Part shown: positions 42,801-50,457 of the stretch, one piece after another
How positions within the stretch are numbered: the stretch's first letter is position 1
Layout: each line of letters starts with the position of its first letter
Assembly: GCA_016709665.1 (NCBI GenBank)
Contig: JADJMI010000015.1
Span: 1 to 64,000, forward strand
Source: Betaproteobacteria bacterium
GTDB lineage: Bacteria; Pseudomonadota; Gammaproteobacteria; Burkholderiales; Usitatibacteraceae
Direction: 5' to 3'
DNA: 64,000 bases
Notes under the pieces: model-generated
The model's database searches: none
What the model was told of the DNA's origin: nothing
The model's input: only the letters and a program-made list of their open reading frames with translations
Program-made: the position numbers and the translations under genes

Positions 42801-45172
42801 TGCCCGTTGCCCGCGACCGTCGAGGTGATGACGGGCGCGCCCGGCAGCGTGGCCACGACGATGTCGTCCAGGAGCATGTCCTGGCCGCCCCCGGAGGTCA
42901 CGCCGTCGAAGATCACGTGGTTCGAGGCGCCCGCGTACGACGCGGGGAGGTCGAAGACGAACTGCTGCCAGCCCACGTTCCCGGTGCCCGGCGACCAGCC
43001 GCGGAAGCGGTGGATGGTGCCCAGGAGCGCGGCCCCGCCGAGCGTGGTCCCCGTGTTCACGTAGACGTCGACGCGATCGCTCTTCGTATCCGCCGCGTCG
43101 CGGTACATCCAGAAGGCGAGCTTCGCACCCGTCACGCCCGCAAGCGAGAACGGCGGAGACACGAGGCGCGCGGTGCTGCCCGCGTCGGCGTCGTGGCTGT
43201 TGAAGAGGACGAGGTTCGTGCCGCTGTGCGTCGGGACGTCCGCCGGATGGTGCGTCGTGCCCGTCGTGGACCAAGCGGCGTCGGCGTGGATCCCGACGAG
43301 CGACTGCCAGGACGCCGGCAGCAGGGGCGAGGCGACGCCGTCGAACGACTCGGCCGGCAGCATGAGGCCCGCGGGCGTCACGCTGTTGGACGTGGCCGAG
43401 GCCGGGCCGGCGCCGTTGGCGTTGCTCGCGCGCACCGTGAAGGTGTAGGCCGTGCCGTTCGCGAGGCCGGCGACGGCGACCGGGCTCGAGGCGCCGCTGC
43501 CGGTGAAACCGCCGGGACTCGCGGTGACGGTGTAGCCCGTGATCGCGAGTCCTCCCGTCGAAGCCGGCGCGGTGAAGGCGACGCTCGCCGAGGCGATGCC
43601 CGCCGTGGCCGTGCCGATCGCCGGCGCGCCCGGCAATCCCGAGGGCACGACAACGGAAGACGCGGTCGAGGCCGGGCCGTTGCCGATGGCGTTCGTGGCC
43701 GACACGGTGAAGGAGTACCCGGTGCCATTGGTCAGGCCGCTCACCGTGACCGGGCTCGAGGCCGCGTTGACGGTGGCGCCGCCCGGGCTGCGGATGACGG
43801 TGTACGAGAGGATCGGGCTGCCGCCGTCGAAGCCCGGCGCGGCGAACGAGACGCTGGCCTGCGCGTCGCCGGCGACCACGCCCGTGATGACCGGCGCGCC
43901 CGGCACGCCCGCCGCAGTGCCCACCGGCAGCGTGAAGTCCCACACGTAGCCGTCGTCGCAGCGGATGTAGCCCGGCTGCTGCGACTCGAAGCCGTGCACG
44001 TCGTTGCAGCCGCTGCTCACGTCGCCGGCCAGGTCCGTGTCGTACTCGACGCCGGCGAAGAGGTTGTTGCGCAGCCACGCGTAGCGCTGGGCGAGGAGCG
44101 CGCTGCCGGCCGCGGCGGCGCGGAAGCGGCGGCCGGCCGTGACGTAGAACGCGAACGACTCGGCGAAATCCTCGGCCGGCACGTACTTGCCCGCGGCGCA
44201 ACCGCCGTAGCCGGGATTGAAGGCGTACTTCGAGATCCAGTCGCGCGGGTCCTCGCTGCGGCGCGTCAGGCAGCCGTTGGCGTAGGTCGCGAGGTCGTAG
44301 CCGATGGCGTAGAACGAAAACGTGTCCACCGAGCGCCACAGCGGCACCTGCGCCGGGAAGGCCGAGGGCGCGTAGGCGCGGCCGAAGCTGCCGTCGAGAT
44401 AGTGCGCGTATTCGTGGATGGCGGTGCCGACGTCGACAGCGGCGCTGGGGCGGCGCGCGGTGTCCTTGCGCAGGTCGAAATAGGCACCGACGAAGCGGTA
44501 GTCCGAGGCCGGGTCGATCCACGCGCCGCCCTGCCCGTAGTTGGCGTAGATCGGCGTCCCCGCCGCATCCTGGATCTCGCCCAGGCACTGGAACGAGGTG
44601 CACTGGATGAACTCGTCGTGGCCGGTGCGAAGGCCCGCGGGCAGCGAATCGAGGGCAAGCGCATAGATGGCGCGCACCGTGTCGCGCGAGGCCTCGTGGA
44701 CGTGCAGGGGCTGCATGCGGTCCGAAAGCAGGAAGCTCGCCGCGATGGGCGCGAGCGCCGCTTCGCGGGAGACGAGCTGGGCGTCGATCTGGGCGAGCGT
44801 CGCCGCGTTCACCACGTCGCTCACCGGCAGCCCCGCGCGAGACTGGAACAGGTGCAGGCAGCGCAGGTGCGAGTCGTCCAGCCCGTAGCCGCTGCCCATC
44901 TCGGTCTGGTAGCCGAGCATGAGGAAGGCCGAGTAGAGCTTGTAGGCGAAGGTGCCGCGGTCGATGTTGCCGTTGGGCTGCCGCCAACCCGTGACGTGCA
45001 TGTCGTACGGGGTGCCGGCCATCACCTGCGCGGCGGCGGGATCGGCCGCGAGGAACGCCGAATTCAGCGCCTGGGCGGGAAGGGCCTGCAGGCCGGCCGC
45101 GAGGGCGAGCGCGCCCGCGAAGGCGCGAATCGCCGGAAGGAAGGGGAAGCGGCCGGAGGCCACGGGCGCCAT
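39854..45172 (-). CDS. Secreted multi-domain HExxH metallopeptidase-like giant with Fn3, YVTN propeller and C-terminal cassette
   Basis: The start is ATG at 45170-45172; the product is 1772 residues and intact. The signal peptide ends near LQALPAQA. A peptidoglycan-binding-like segment (HLFQSRAGLPVSDVVNAATL, about 105-125) precedes a gluzincin-like catalytic region with HEYAH at 253-257 and EDFAES at about 335, a plausible third zinc ligand. Several Fn3 domains and a jelly-roll-like domain (about 690-780) follow, then putative Ig units and a YVTN-type beta-propeller (about 1137-1420; SPxGIAxxPxGxxAxVT). After these come an 11-proline linker (about 1421), one InlB-like repeat and the cassette (nt 39857-40621, terminus IIEVFAQ). 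It is predicted to be a secreted protease or cell-wall-associated enzyme. The PG-binding call is the weakest element. Confidence 0.88.
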   Translation of the reverse strand: MAPVASGRFPFLPAIRAFAGALALAAGLQALPAQALNSAFLAADPAAAQVMAGTPYDMHVTGWRQPNGNIDRGTFAYKLYSAFLMLGYQTEMGSGYGLDDSHLRCLHLFQSRAGLPVSDVVNAATLAQIDAQLVSREAALAPIAASFLLSDRMQPLHVHEASRDTVRAIYALALDSLPAGLRTGHDEFIQCTSFQCLGEIQDAAGTPIYANYGQGGAWIDPASDYRFVGAYFDLRKDTARRPSAAVDVGTAIHEYAHYLDGSFGRAYAPSAFPAQVPLWRSVDTFSFYAIGYDLATYANGCLTRRSEDPRDWISKYAFNPGYGGCAAGKYVPAEDFAESFAFYVTAGRRFRAAAAGSALLAQRYAWLRNNLFAGVEYDTDLAGDVSSGCNDVHGFESQQPGYIRCDDGYVWDFTLPVGTAAGVPGAPVITGVVAGDAQASVSFAAPGFDGGSPILSYTVIRSPGGATVNAASSPVTVSGLTNGTGYSFTVSATNAIGNGPASTASSVVVPSGLPGAPAIGTATAGIASASVAFTAPASTGGLAITGYTVTASPGGFTGSGASSPVAVAGLANGTAYTFTVRASNANGAGPASATSNSVTPAGLMLPAESFDGVASPLLPASWQSLVGIHADAAWSTTGTTHHPADVPTHSGTNLVLFNSHDADAGSTARLVSPPFSLAGVTGAKLAFWMYRDAADTKSDRVDVYVNTGTTLGGAALLGTIHRFRGWSPGTGNVGWQQFVFDLPASYAGASNHVIFDGVTSGGGQDMLLDDIVVATLPGAPVITSTVAGNGQVTLGFSVPASNGGAPITAYVASCSGGNTTTATSAYSPVVVTGLAGASSYTCTVAATNAVGTGPSSPSVIATTASAPAVTSGATATFTVNAHRVVYLTASGSPAPAISLEGTLPAGLAYYPATGMLSGTPACGSVGTYPLTVVASNGAPPEARAALTLTVQKAPQQAVLAMTPAATVGRTAVLATYSTSMLPVTVHSLTPAVCTVEDSWRLTAVSAGTCTLSLDQEGNADFLPAPQVLESFAIAAGMALAPLQASALPGEASVSLSFSPPANDGGSAITGYTATCQPGGLTASGPSSPLAIGALANGATVRCTVVANNAAGAGEATGVLLATPGPAAGPFALVTNMGVGNVSAIDLSTRRVVATVAVGASPFGIAFEPAGQRAWITDQGGTTIRALDLGSWNVSAPVTVGSYPYGIAIDPAGAYAVVSLMAEGKVAFVDLATHAVQAVAVGPSPAGVALDGARVVVANSGSNTVSVIDALTRTVTRTVTVGSTPFGVALSPSGTKAYAANWGDGSLSSVDLATGAVVTAPVGMDVFAVAVEPTGRQVVVTGQGDGVLAVFDAATLAPERVVTGVGFPAGVDTTAGVAYVVDMVAPALSLVDLATGAITASVDLGEPMASPAGFGRFVQPAALPPPPPPPPPPPVTYALTVTKAGDGAGRVISNPAGVDCGATCAGSWTAGTQVQLSAAAGEGAFFDGWAGACSGTGPCTVTLDAARAVTATFRPNTAIPRLANIATRMQVRTGNDVLIGGFVVGGTLPKTVVVRARGPSLAAFGITHTLADPQLQLFAGATPIGANNDWADDARAAQLQATGYAPSDAREAALLVTLAPGAYTAIVSGVGGGTGVGIVEIFEVDRPETPLSNISTRGQVLTGNDVMIGGFVIQGDRPQTVVVRARGPSLAAAGIANALDDPELQLFAGPGVIAYNGDWQASADAAAISARGLAPADPREAVILVTLAPGAYTAIVSGRNGATGVGIIEVFAQ

Positions 45173-45345
45173 CTCACCGTCAACCGGGTGCCCGGCGGGT
45201 CCGACGACATTCGCCCTTGCTCATCACGCAGACGCTCCGAAGGGGCCCCATTCCGGGGTCCGTCCTTCTCCTTCGGCACGGCCGGCCCGGAGATGAGCCC
45301 GAAAAGCCGCCCAATTCGTTTCAAGCGTAAGAAAAGCCCAGGGCT

Positions 45346-45406
45346 GGGGACAGGTGAATTCGGGGACAGGTGAAAAATTCACCTGTCCCCATTTTCACCT
45401 GTCCCC
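45346..45406. repeat. REP1 palindrome with extra 5' unit, downstream of the 45413 gene
   Basis: A REP1 carrying four rather than three copies of the 11-mer: an additional GGGGACAGGTG precedes the standard unit. It lies 6 bases from the stop codon at 45413, in the 240-bp gap downstream of the cysteine-rich gene. Apart from this element the gap shows nothing recognisable. Confidence 0.85.
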
Positions 45407-45412
45407 AGCCTG

Positions 45413-48400
45413 TTACTGGGCGAAGACCTCGATGATCCCGACGCCCGTCGCCCCGCCCTTGCCGGAGACAATGGCGGTGTAGGCGCCCGGATTGAGGGTG
45501 ATGCGGATGACGGCCTCGCGCGTGTCGCTGGGCGCGAAGCCCGCCGCCTGGATGGCCGCCGCATCGGCGCTCGCCTGCCAATCGTCGTTGCTCGCGATGA
45601 CCGCCGCACCGCTGAAGAGCTGCAGCACCGGGTCCGTGAGCGCATCGGCAACGCCGAAGCTCGCGAGCGAGGGTCCGCGCGCGCGCACGATGACCGTCTG
45701 CGGCTGGTCGCCCTGGATCACGAAGCCGCCGATCATCACGTCGTCGCCCGTGAGCACGCTGCCGCGCGTGGAGATGTTGGCGAGGGGCACGTCGGGCAGG
45801 TCGACTTCGAAGACTTCCACGATGCCCACGCCCGTGGCGCGACCGACGCCCGACACGATGGCGGTGTAGGCGCCGGGAGCGAGCGTCGTGAGGATCGCGG
45901 CCTCGCTCGCGTCCGCCGGCGCGAAGCCGGTGGCCGAAAGCGCCGCGGCATTGGCCGCCTGCTGCCAGTCGTCGTTCACGGCGATCGACGTCGCCCCGCT
46001 GAAGAGCTGCAGTTGCGGGTTCGAGAGGAAATTCGAGATGCCGAAAGGCGCGAGCGAAGGTCCGCGCGCGCGCACCACCACCGTCTTGGGCGCCGCGCCC
46101 TGGATGATGAAGCCGCCGATCAGCACGTTGTCGCCCGTGAGCACCTGCATGCGCGTGGAGATGTTGCCCAGGCGCGGGATGCTGGTCTTGAGCGAGAAGG
46201 TCGCCGTGGCGCTCTTCGCGGCATCCATCGTCACCTGGCAGGTGGCGGTGCCCGTGCAGCTGCCCGCCCAGCCGGCGAAGAAGGACGTGCTCGCCGGCAC
46301 CGCCGTGAGCGTCACCACCGTGCCGCTGTCGAAGTTCGCCTGGCAGGTGCCGGTGCAATTGATGCCCGCCGGGCTCGAGGTGACCGTGCCGCTGCCCGCG
46401 CCGGGAAGCGAGACGCTGAGCGCGAACGGGATGACGACGCAGGCGCTCGCGCCGGCCTGCGAAGTGAAGCCCGAGGGGCAGGATTGCTGCGACGTGGCGC
46501 CGGCGCCCGGCACGAAGGACCCGGGGCTCGCGAGCGTGCAGGCGCTCTGCCCGGCGCTCGCGGAGAAACTGCCGGGGGCGCAGAGGGTGCCCGAAGTCGC
46601 GCCCGGGCCCGAGAAGCTGCCGGCTGGCACGCTGGTACAGGCCGACTGGCCCTGTGCCGCGCTGAACGTGCCCGCCGCGCAGGGCGATGCGGCGGCGGCG
46701 CCCGGGCCCGAGAAGCTGCCCGCGGGAACCGCATTGCAGGAGGACTGGCCCGTGAGGTTCTGGAAGGTTCCCGCGACGCAGGGTGCCGCCGTTGCCGCCG
46801 CCGTTTCGCTCACGAAACTGCCGGCCGGCGCGGGCTTGCAGGAGGAGAGGCCCGTCTCGTCGGCATAAGTGCCGACGGTGCAATCGGACGCAAATGTGCG
46901 GCCCGTCTGGCCGACGAACCGGCCGAGCGGAGCGGCATCGCACACGGACTGGCCGCCGACCGCGCTGAAGCTGCCCGCGGCGCAAGGCGTCGCGGCAGCC
47001 GCGCCCGGGTTCGAGAAGCTGCCCGCGGGTACGGCGCCGCAGGCCGACTGGCCCGTGAGCGCCTGGAACGTGCCCGCGTCGCACGGGGTCGGGGTCGCCG
47101 CGCCATTGACATTCACGTAGCTGCCGGCCGGCGCGAGATTGCAGGCGCTCAGGCCCGTCACGTCGGCATATCGGCCGACGGCGCACTGCGTCGCGACGCT
47201 CAGGCCCGGGGTGCCGGCGAAGCTCCCTACCGGCGACGATTGGCAGGCCGACTGGCCCGGCAGGGAGTTGAACGTGCCAGCCACGCACGGGGTTTGCTGG
47301 GCGGCTCCGGCCAGCGAGAAGCTGCCGGCCGACGCCTGGATGCAGGCCGTGGCGGACGATTGCCCCGTGAGCGGGTTGTACCGGCCGGCCGGGCAATCGA
47401 TGGCGACCGTCACCGAGGCCGCGCCCACCGCCGCGCTGTACTTGCCGGCCGGGACGGCCTGGCAGATCGACTGCCCGGTGAGGTTCTGGAACGTGCCCGG
47501 CACGCACGGCGTCGACGTCGCCGCCGCCGTGGTGCTCACGAAGCTGCCGGCCGGGGCGGGCTTGCAGGCGCTGAGGCCCGTCACGTCGGCGTAGGTGCCG
47601 ACGGTGCAGTCGGACGCGAAGCTCCGGCCCGCCTGGCCGACGAACCGGCCGAGCGGCGCCGCATCGCACACGGACTGGCCGCCGGCCGCGGAATAGGTGC
47701 CCAGGCCGCAAGGCGTCGCTTCAACCGCGCCCGGGTTCGAGAAGCTGCCCGCGGGGACCGGGCCACAGGCCGACTGGCCCGTGAGCGCCTGGAACGTGCC
47801 CGCGTCGCACTGGGTCGGGTTCACCGCGCCCGTGACGTTCACGTAGCTGCCGGCCGGCGCGAGGTTGCAGGCGCTCAGGCCCATCACGTCGGCGAACTGG
47901 CCGGTGCTGCAGAGGATGGCAACGGACTGGCCCGGCGCACCGACGTAACTGCCGAGCGGCGACTGCTGGCAGGCCGACTGGCCCTGCGAGTCGTTGAACG
48001 TGCCGGCCACGCACGGGGTTTCCTGCGAAGCGCCCGCGAGCGAGAAGCGGCCCGCGGCGGTTAGCAGGCAAGCGGCCGAGGTCGATTGCCCCGTCAGCGG
48101 GTTGTACCGGCCGGCCACGCAGTCGATGGCGACCGCGGCGGTTGTCGCGGCAACCGTGGTGCTGTACGTGCCGGCCGGCACCGGGATGCACGCGGCCGAC
48201 GTCGATTGGCCCGCGAACGGGTTGTACGTGCCGGCGGGGCAGTCGATGGCGACCGCGGCGGTTGTCGCGGCAACCGTGGTGCTGTACCGGCCGGCCGGCA
48301 CGGGGATGCAGGTCGCGCTCGACGTCGCCGCCGTCGACGAGCTGTAGGTGCCCGCCGGGCAAGGCGTCTGCGTGGTGGCGGCCGGCGTGGGCACGTAGTA

Positions 48401-48580
48401 CCCGGCGCTCGCCGGCGTGCAGGGGTCCTGCCCGTCCGTCGACCAGTTGCCCGCCGTGCAAGGCGCGGCCTGCGCATCGCCCGCGGAAAACCACAGCGCG
48501 ACGGCGAGCGTGGCGGCATGGGGGGCGAAGCGGACGTGCGAACGGCGACGGGCGCGGCTTTTCTTGTTCGGGTTCTTCAC
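45413..48580 (-). CDS. Secreted cysteine-rich GCC2/GCC3-like repeat protein with InlB-like repeat and C-terminal cassette
   Basis: The start is GTG at 48578-48580, preceded by GGGGGAAG; the product is 1055 residues and intact. A basic n-region (MKNPNKKSRARRRSHVRF) leads into a signal peptide ending near AGDAQA. Residues about 40-715 hold some 25 to 30 short units of the pattern CxxGTFxxxxGQSxCxxxPAGSF, two cysteines per unit. This matches the GCC2/GCC3 (ephrin-receptor-like/TNFR-like) type better known from eukaryotic surface proteins. A single InlB-like repeat and the cassette (nt 45416-46180, terminus IIEVFAQ) complete it. The even cysteine spacing implies disulphides, so periplasmic oxidation before or during export. 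Internal repeat identity is high, which favours length variation. The divergent neighbour is the GT41 gene, 110 bp away. Confidence 0.9.
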   Translation of the reverse strand: MKNPNKKSRARRRSHVRFAPHAATLAVALWFSAGDAQAAPCTAGNWSTDGQDPCTPASAGYYVPTPAATTQTPCPAGTYSSSTAATSSATCIPVPAGRYSTTVAATTAAVAIDCPAGTYNPFAGQSTSAACIPVPAGTYSTTVAATTAAVAIDCVAGRYNPLTGQSTSAACLLTAAGRFSLAGASQETPCVAGTFNDSQGQSACQQSPLGSYVGAPGQSVAILCSTGQFADVMGLSACNLAPAGSYVNVTGAVNPTQCDAGTFQALTGQSACGPVPAGSFSNPGAVEATPCGLGTYSAAGGQSVCDAAPLGRFVGQAGRSFASDCTVGTYADVTGLSACKPAPAGSFVSTTAAATSTPCVPGTFQNLTGQSICQAVPAGKYSAAVGAASVTVAIDCPAGRYNPLTGQSSATACIQASAGSFSLAGAAQQTPCVAGTFNSLPGQSACQSSPVGSFAGTPGLSVATQCAVGRYADVTGLSACNLAPAGSYVNVNGAATPTPCDAGTFQALTGQSACGAVPAGSFSNPGAAAATPCAAGSFSAVGGQSVCDAAPLGRFVGQTGRTFASDCTVGTYADETGLSSCKPAPAGSFVSETAAATAAPCVAGTFQNLTGQSSCNAVPAGSFSGPGAAAASPCAAGTFSAAQGQSACTSVPAGSFSGPGATSGTLCAPGSFSASAGQSACTLASPGSFVPGAGATSQQSCPSGFTSQAGASACVVIPFALSVSLPGAGSGTVTSSPAGINCTGTCQANFDSGTVVTLTAVPASTSFFAGWAGSCTGTATCQVTMDAAKSATATFSLKTSIPRLGNISTRMQVLTGDNVLIGGFIIQGAAPKTVVVRARGPSLAPFGISNFLSNPQLQLFSGATSIAVNDDWQQAANAAALSATGFAPADASEAAILTTLAPGAYTAIVSGVGRATGVGIVEVFEVDLPDVPLANISTRGSVLTGDDVMIGGFVIQGDQPQTVIVRARGPSLASFGVADALTDPVLQLFSGAAVIASNDDWQASADAAAIQAAGFAPSDTREAVIRITLNPGAYTAIVSGKGGATGVGIIEVFAQ

Positions 48581-48667
48581 GGCTTCCCCCAGGTCTTGCG
48601 GGACTCTACGGTCGGCACCCCTGGATTGGATGCCGGTCCGGCGCTCGGTCCCGCTTCAAGGCTCGGC

Positions 48668-48673
48668 TATATT
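48668..48673 (+). promoter_or_regulatory. Candidate -10 element (TATATT) for the GT41 gene
   Basis: TATATT stands out in very GC-rich sequence, 17 bases before the ATG at 48691. Transcription from it would give a 5' leader of only about 10 nt, which fits the lack of a good Shine-Dalgarno sequence. No convincing -35 hexamer is seen. Confidence 0.3.
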
Positions 48674-48690
48674 AGCCTCCCGGACGACCC

Positions 48691-50457
48691 ATGACATCCT
48701 TTCCCGACAGCCGCGAAGCCGGCGACGTCTACGCCGAGGCCATCGCGCTGCAGGAGGCGGGTCGATACGTGCCCGCCATCGCGGTCCTGAAGCGGTTCCT
48801 CGCCCTCGAGCCCCGGCACGCGGACGCCCACTCGCGGCTGGGCTGGCTGTTCTGGCGCACCGGCCGGCGGGACGAATCGCTCGCGGCGCACCTTCGCGCC
48901 ACGCAGCTCGCGCCCAACCAGGCGGCCACCTGGTCCAACTACGGGCTCGCGCTGCAATCGACCGGACGGCACGACGAGGCGCTCGAGGTGCTTCGCCACG
49001 CCGTGCGGCTCGACCCGAACCTGGCCGACGCGCAGGTGAACCTGGGGCTCGACTACTACGGGCGCGGCATGGGCGAGGACGCCATCGCGTGCTTCCGTCG
49101 CGCGCTGACCGCGGACGGACGCCTGGCCGACGCCTGGGTGAACCTGGGCCTCGTGCTGCAGGAGGCCGGCGAAATCGCCGCGCCCATCGCGGTGAACGAC
49201 CACGCGCTCGCGCTTCGGCCCGGCCACGGTGCCGCGCTGTCGAACGGCCTCATGACGCGGCAGTACGCCGCCTCGCTTTCCGCCGCCGATCTCGTCGCGA
49301 GCGCGCGCCGCAACGCCGCGGCGCTGGAAAGCCCGCTTCCCCTTCCCGACCGCGATCGCTGGCAACGCGGAAAGCGACGCCTGCGCGTGGGTTACGTCTC
49401 GGGCGATCTCTACGGGCACCCCGTCGGGTATTTCGCGCTGCGCGCCCTCCTCGCCCACGATGGCGAGCTCGTGGAGGCGCACGCGTTCTCCGACACGACC
49501 GTGGACGACGCGATGACGGCGGAGATCCGCACGGCGTTCGCACGGTGGCACGACACCCGGGGGCTCGACGACGACGCGCTGCGGCAACGGATCCTCGACG
49601 AAGGCATCGACGTGCTCGTGGACCTCGCGGGCCACACGGCCGGCAACCGCCTCGGCGTGTTCGCGAAGCGGGCCGCGCCGGTGCAGGTTTCGTGGCTGGG
49701 CTACGCGGCGAGCACCGGGCTCGCGACGATCGACGGCACGATCCTGGGGCCGGCCATGGCGCCGCCCGGAGCCGAATGCGCGTTCGCCGAACCGGTGATC
49801 CGCCTGCCGCGGTTGCAGTTCACCTACACGCCGCCACCCTACGCGCCGCCGGTGGCGCTGTGCCCGCAGGACCGCAACGGCTTCGTCACCTTCGGCTGCT
49901 TCAACAACCCGGCCAAGATCGGCGTGGACGTGATCCAGGCGTGGGCGCGGGCGATGGGGCGCGTGGAGAACTCGCGGCTCGTGCTCAAGTGGCGCGCGTT
50001 CCACGACCCGAACGTCGTGGCGCGGCTGCATCGCCGCTTCGGGATGCTGGGCATCGACCCTTCGCGCGTCGAGGCGCGGCCCTTGTCTTCGCACGCCGAG
50101 ATGCTCGGGCAGTACGCGGACGTGGACATCGCGCTCGACCCGTTTCCGTTTTGCGGAGGCCTCACGACGTGCGAGGCGCTGTGGATGGGCGTGCCGGCGG
50201 TGACGCTGCCGTGGGTGCGGCCGATGTCGCGGCAGGGGGCGGCGATTCTCGGCGCCGTGGGTCTCGACGACCTCGTGGCGACGACGCCCCGCGACTACGC
50301 CGATCGAATCGTCGCGCTCGCGCTCGACCGGCCCCGGCGCAAGGCGCTGCGCGATTCGCTGCGAGGCCGGATGGAAGCCTCGCCCCTCTTCGACGGCGAA
50401 TCGCTCGCCCGCGCGCTCGAGGCCGAGTACGTGCGTCTTTCGGCGGCCGCTTCGTGA
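48691..50457 (+). CDS. TPR-containing GT41 glycosyltransferase (O-GlcNAc transferase/SPINDLY-like)
   Basis: The product is 588 residues and has no signal peptide, so it is cytosolic. Residues about 10-190 are five tetratricopeptide repeats (ADAWVNLGLVLQEAGE type). The catalytic part shows the GT41 signatures: GYVSGDLYGHPVGYF at 234 onward (His243 aligns with the conserved active-site region), IDVLVDLAGHT, VQVSWLGYAASTGLATID, FGCFNNPAKI, a conserved Lys433 in LKWRAFHDP, and DPFPFCGGLTTCEALWMGVP near the end. GT41 enzymes move a sugar from a UDP-sugar to Ser/Thr, or in HMW1C-type enzymes to Asn, of proteins. It overlaps the following radical SAM gene by 4 bp (GTGA). Lying inside a cluster of adhesin-like secreted proteins, it may modify them before export, but that is inference. 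The acceptor and donor are unknown. Confidence 0.9.
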   Translation: MTSFPDSREAGDVYAEAIALQEAGRYVPAIAVLKRFLALEPRHADAHSRLGWLFWRTGRRDESLAAHLRATQLAPNQAATWSNYGLALQSTGRHDEALEVLRHAVRLDPNLADAQVNLGLDYYGRGMGEDAIACFRRALTADGRLADAWVNLGLVLQEAGEIAAPIAVNDHALALRPGHGAALSNGLMTRQYAASLSAADLVASARRNAAALESPLPLPDRDRWQRGKRRLRVGYVSGDLYGHPVGYFALRALLAHDGELVEAHAFSDTTVDDAMTAEIRTAFARWHDTRGLDDDALRQRILDEGIDVLVDLAGHTAGNRLGVFAKRAAPVQVSWLGYAASTGLATIDGTILGPAMAPPGAECAFAEPVIRLPRLQFTYTPPPYAPPVALCPQDRNGFVTFGCFNNPAKIGVDVIQAWARAMGRVENSRLVLKWRAFHDPNVVARLHRRFGMLGIDPSRVEARPLSSHAEMLGQYADVDIALDPFPFCGGLTTCEALWMGVPAVTLPWVRPMSRQGAAILGAVGLDDLVATTPRDYADRIVALALDRPRRKALRDSLRGRMEASPLFDGESLARALEAEYVRLSAAAS

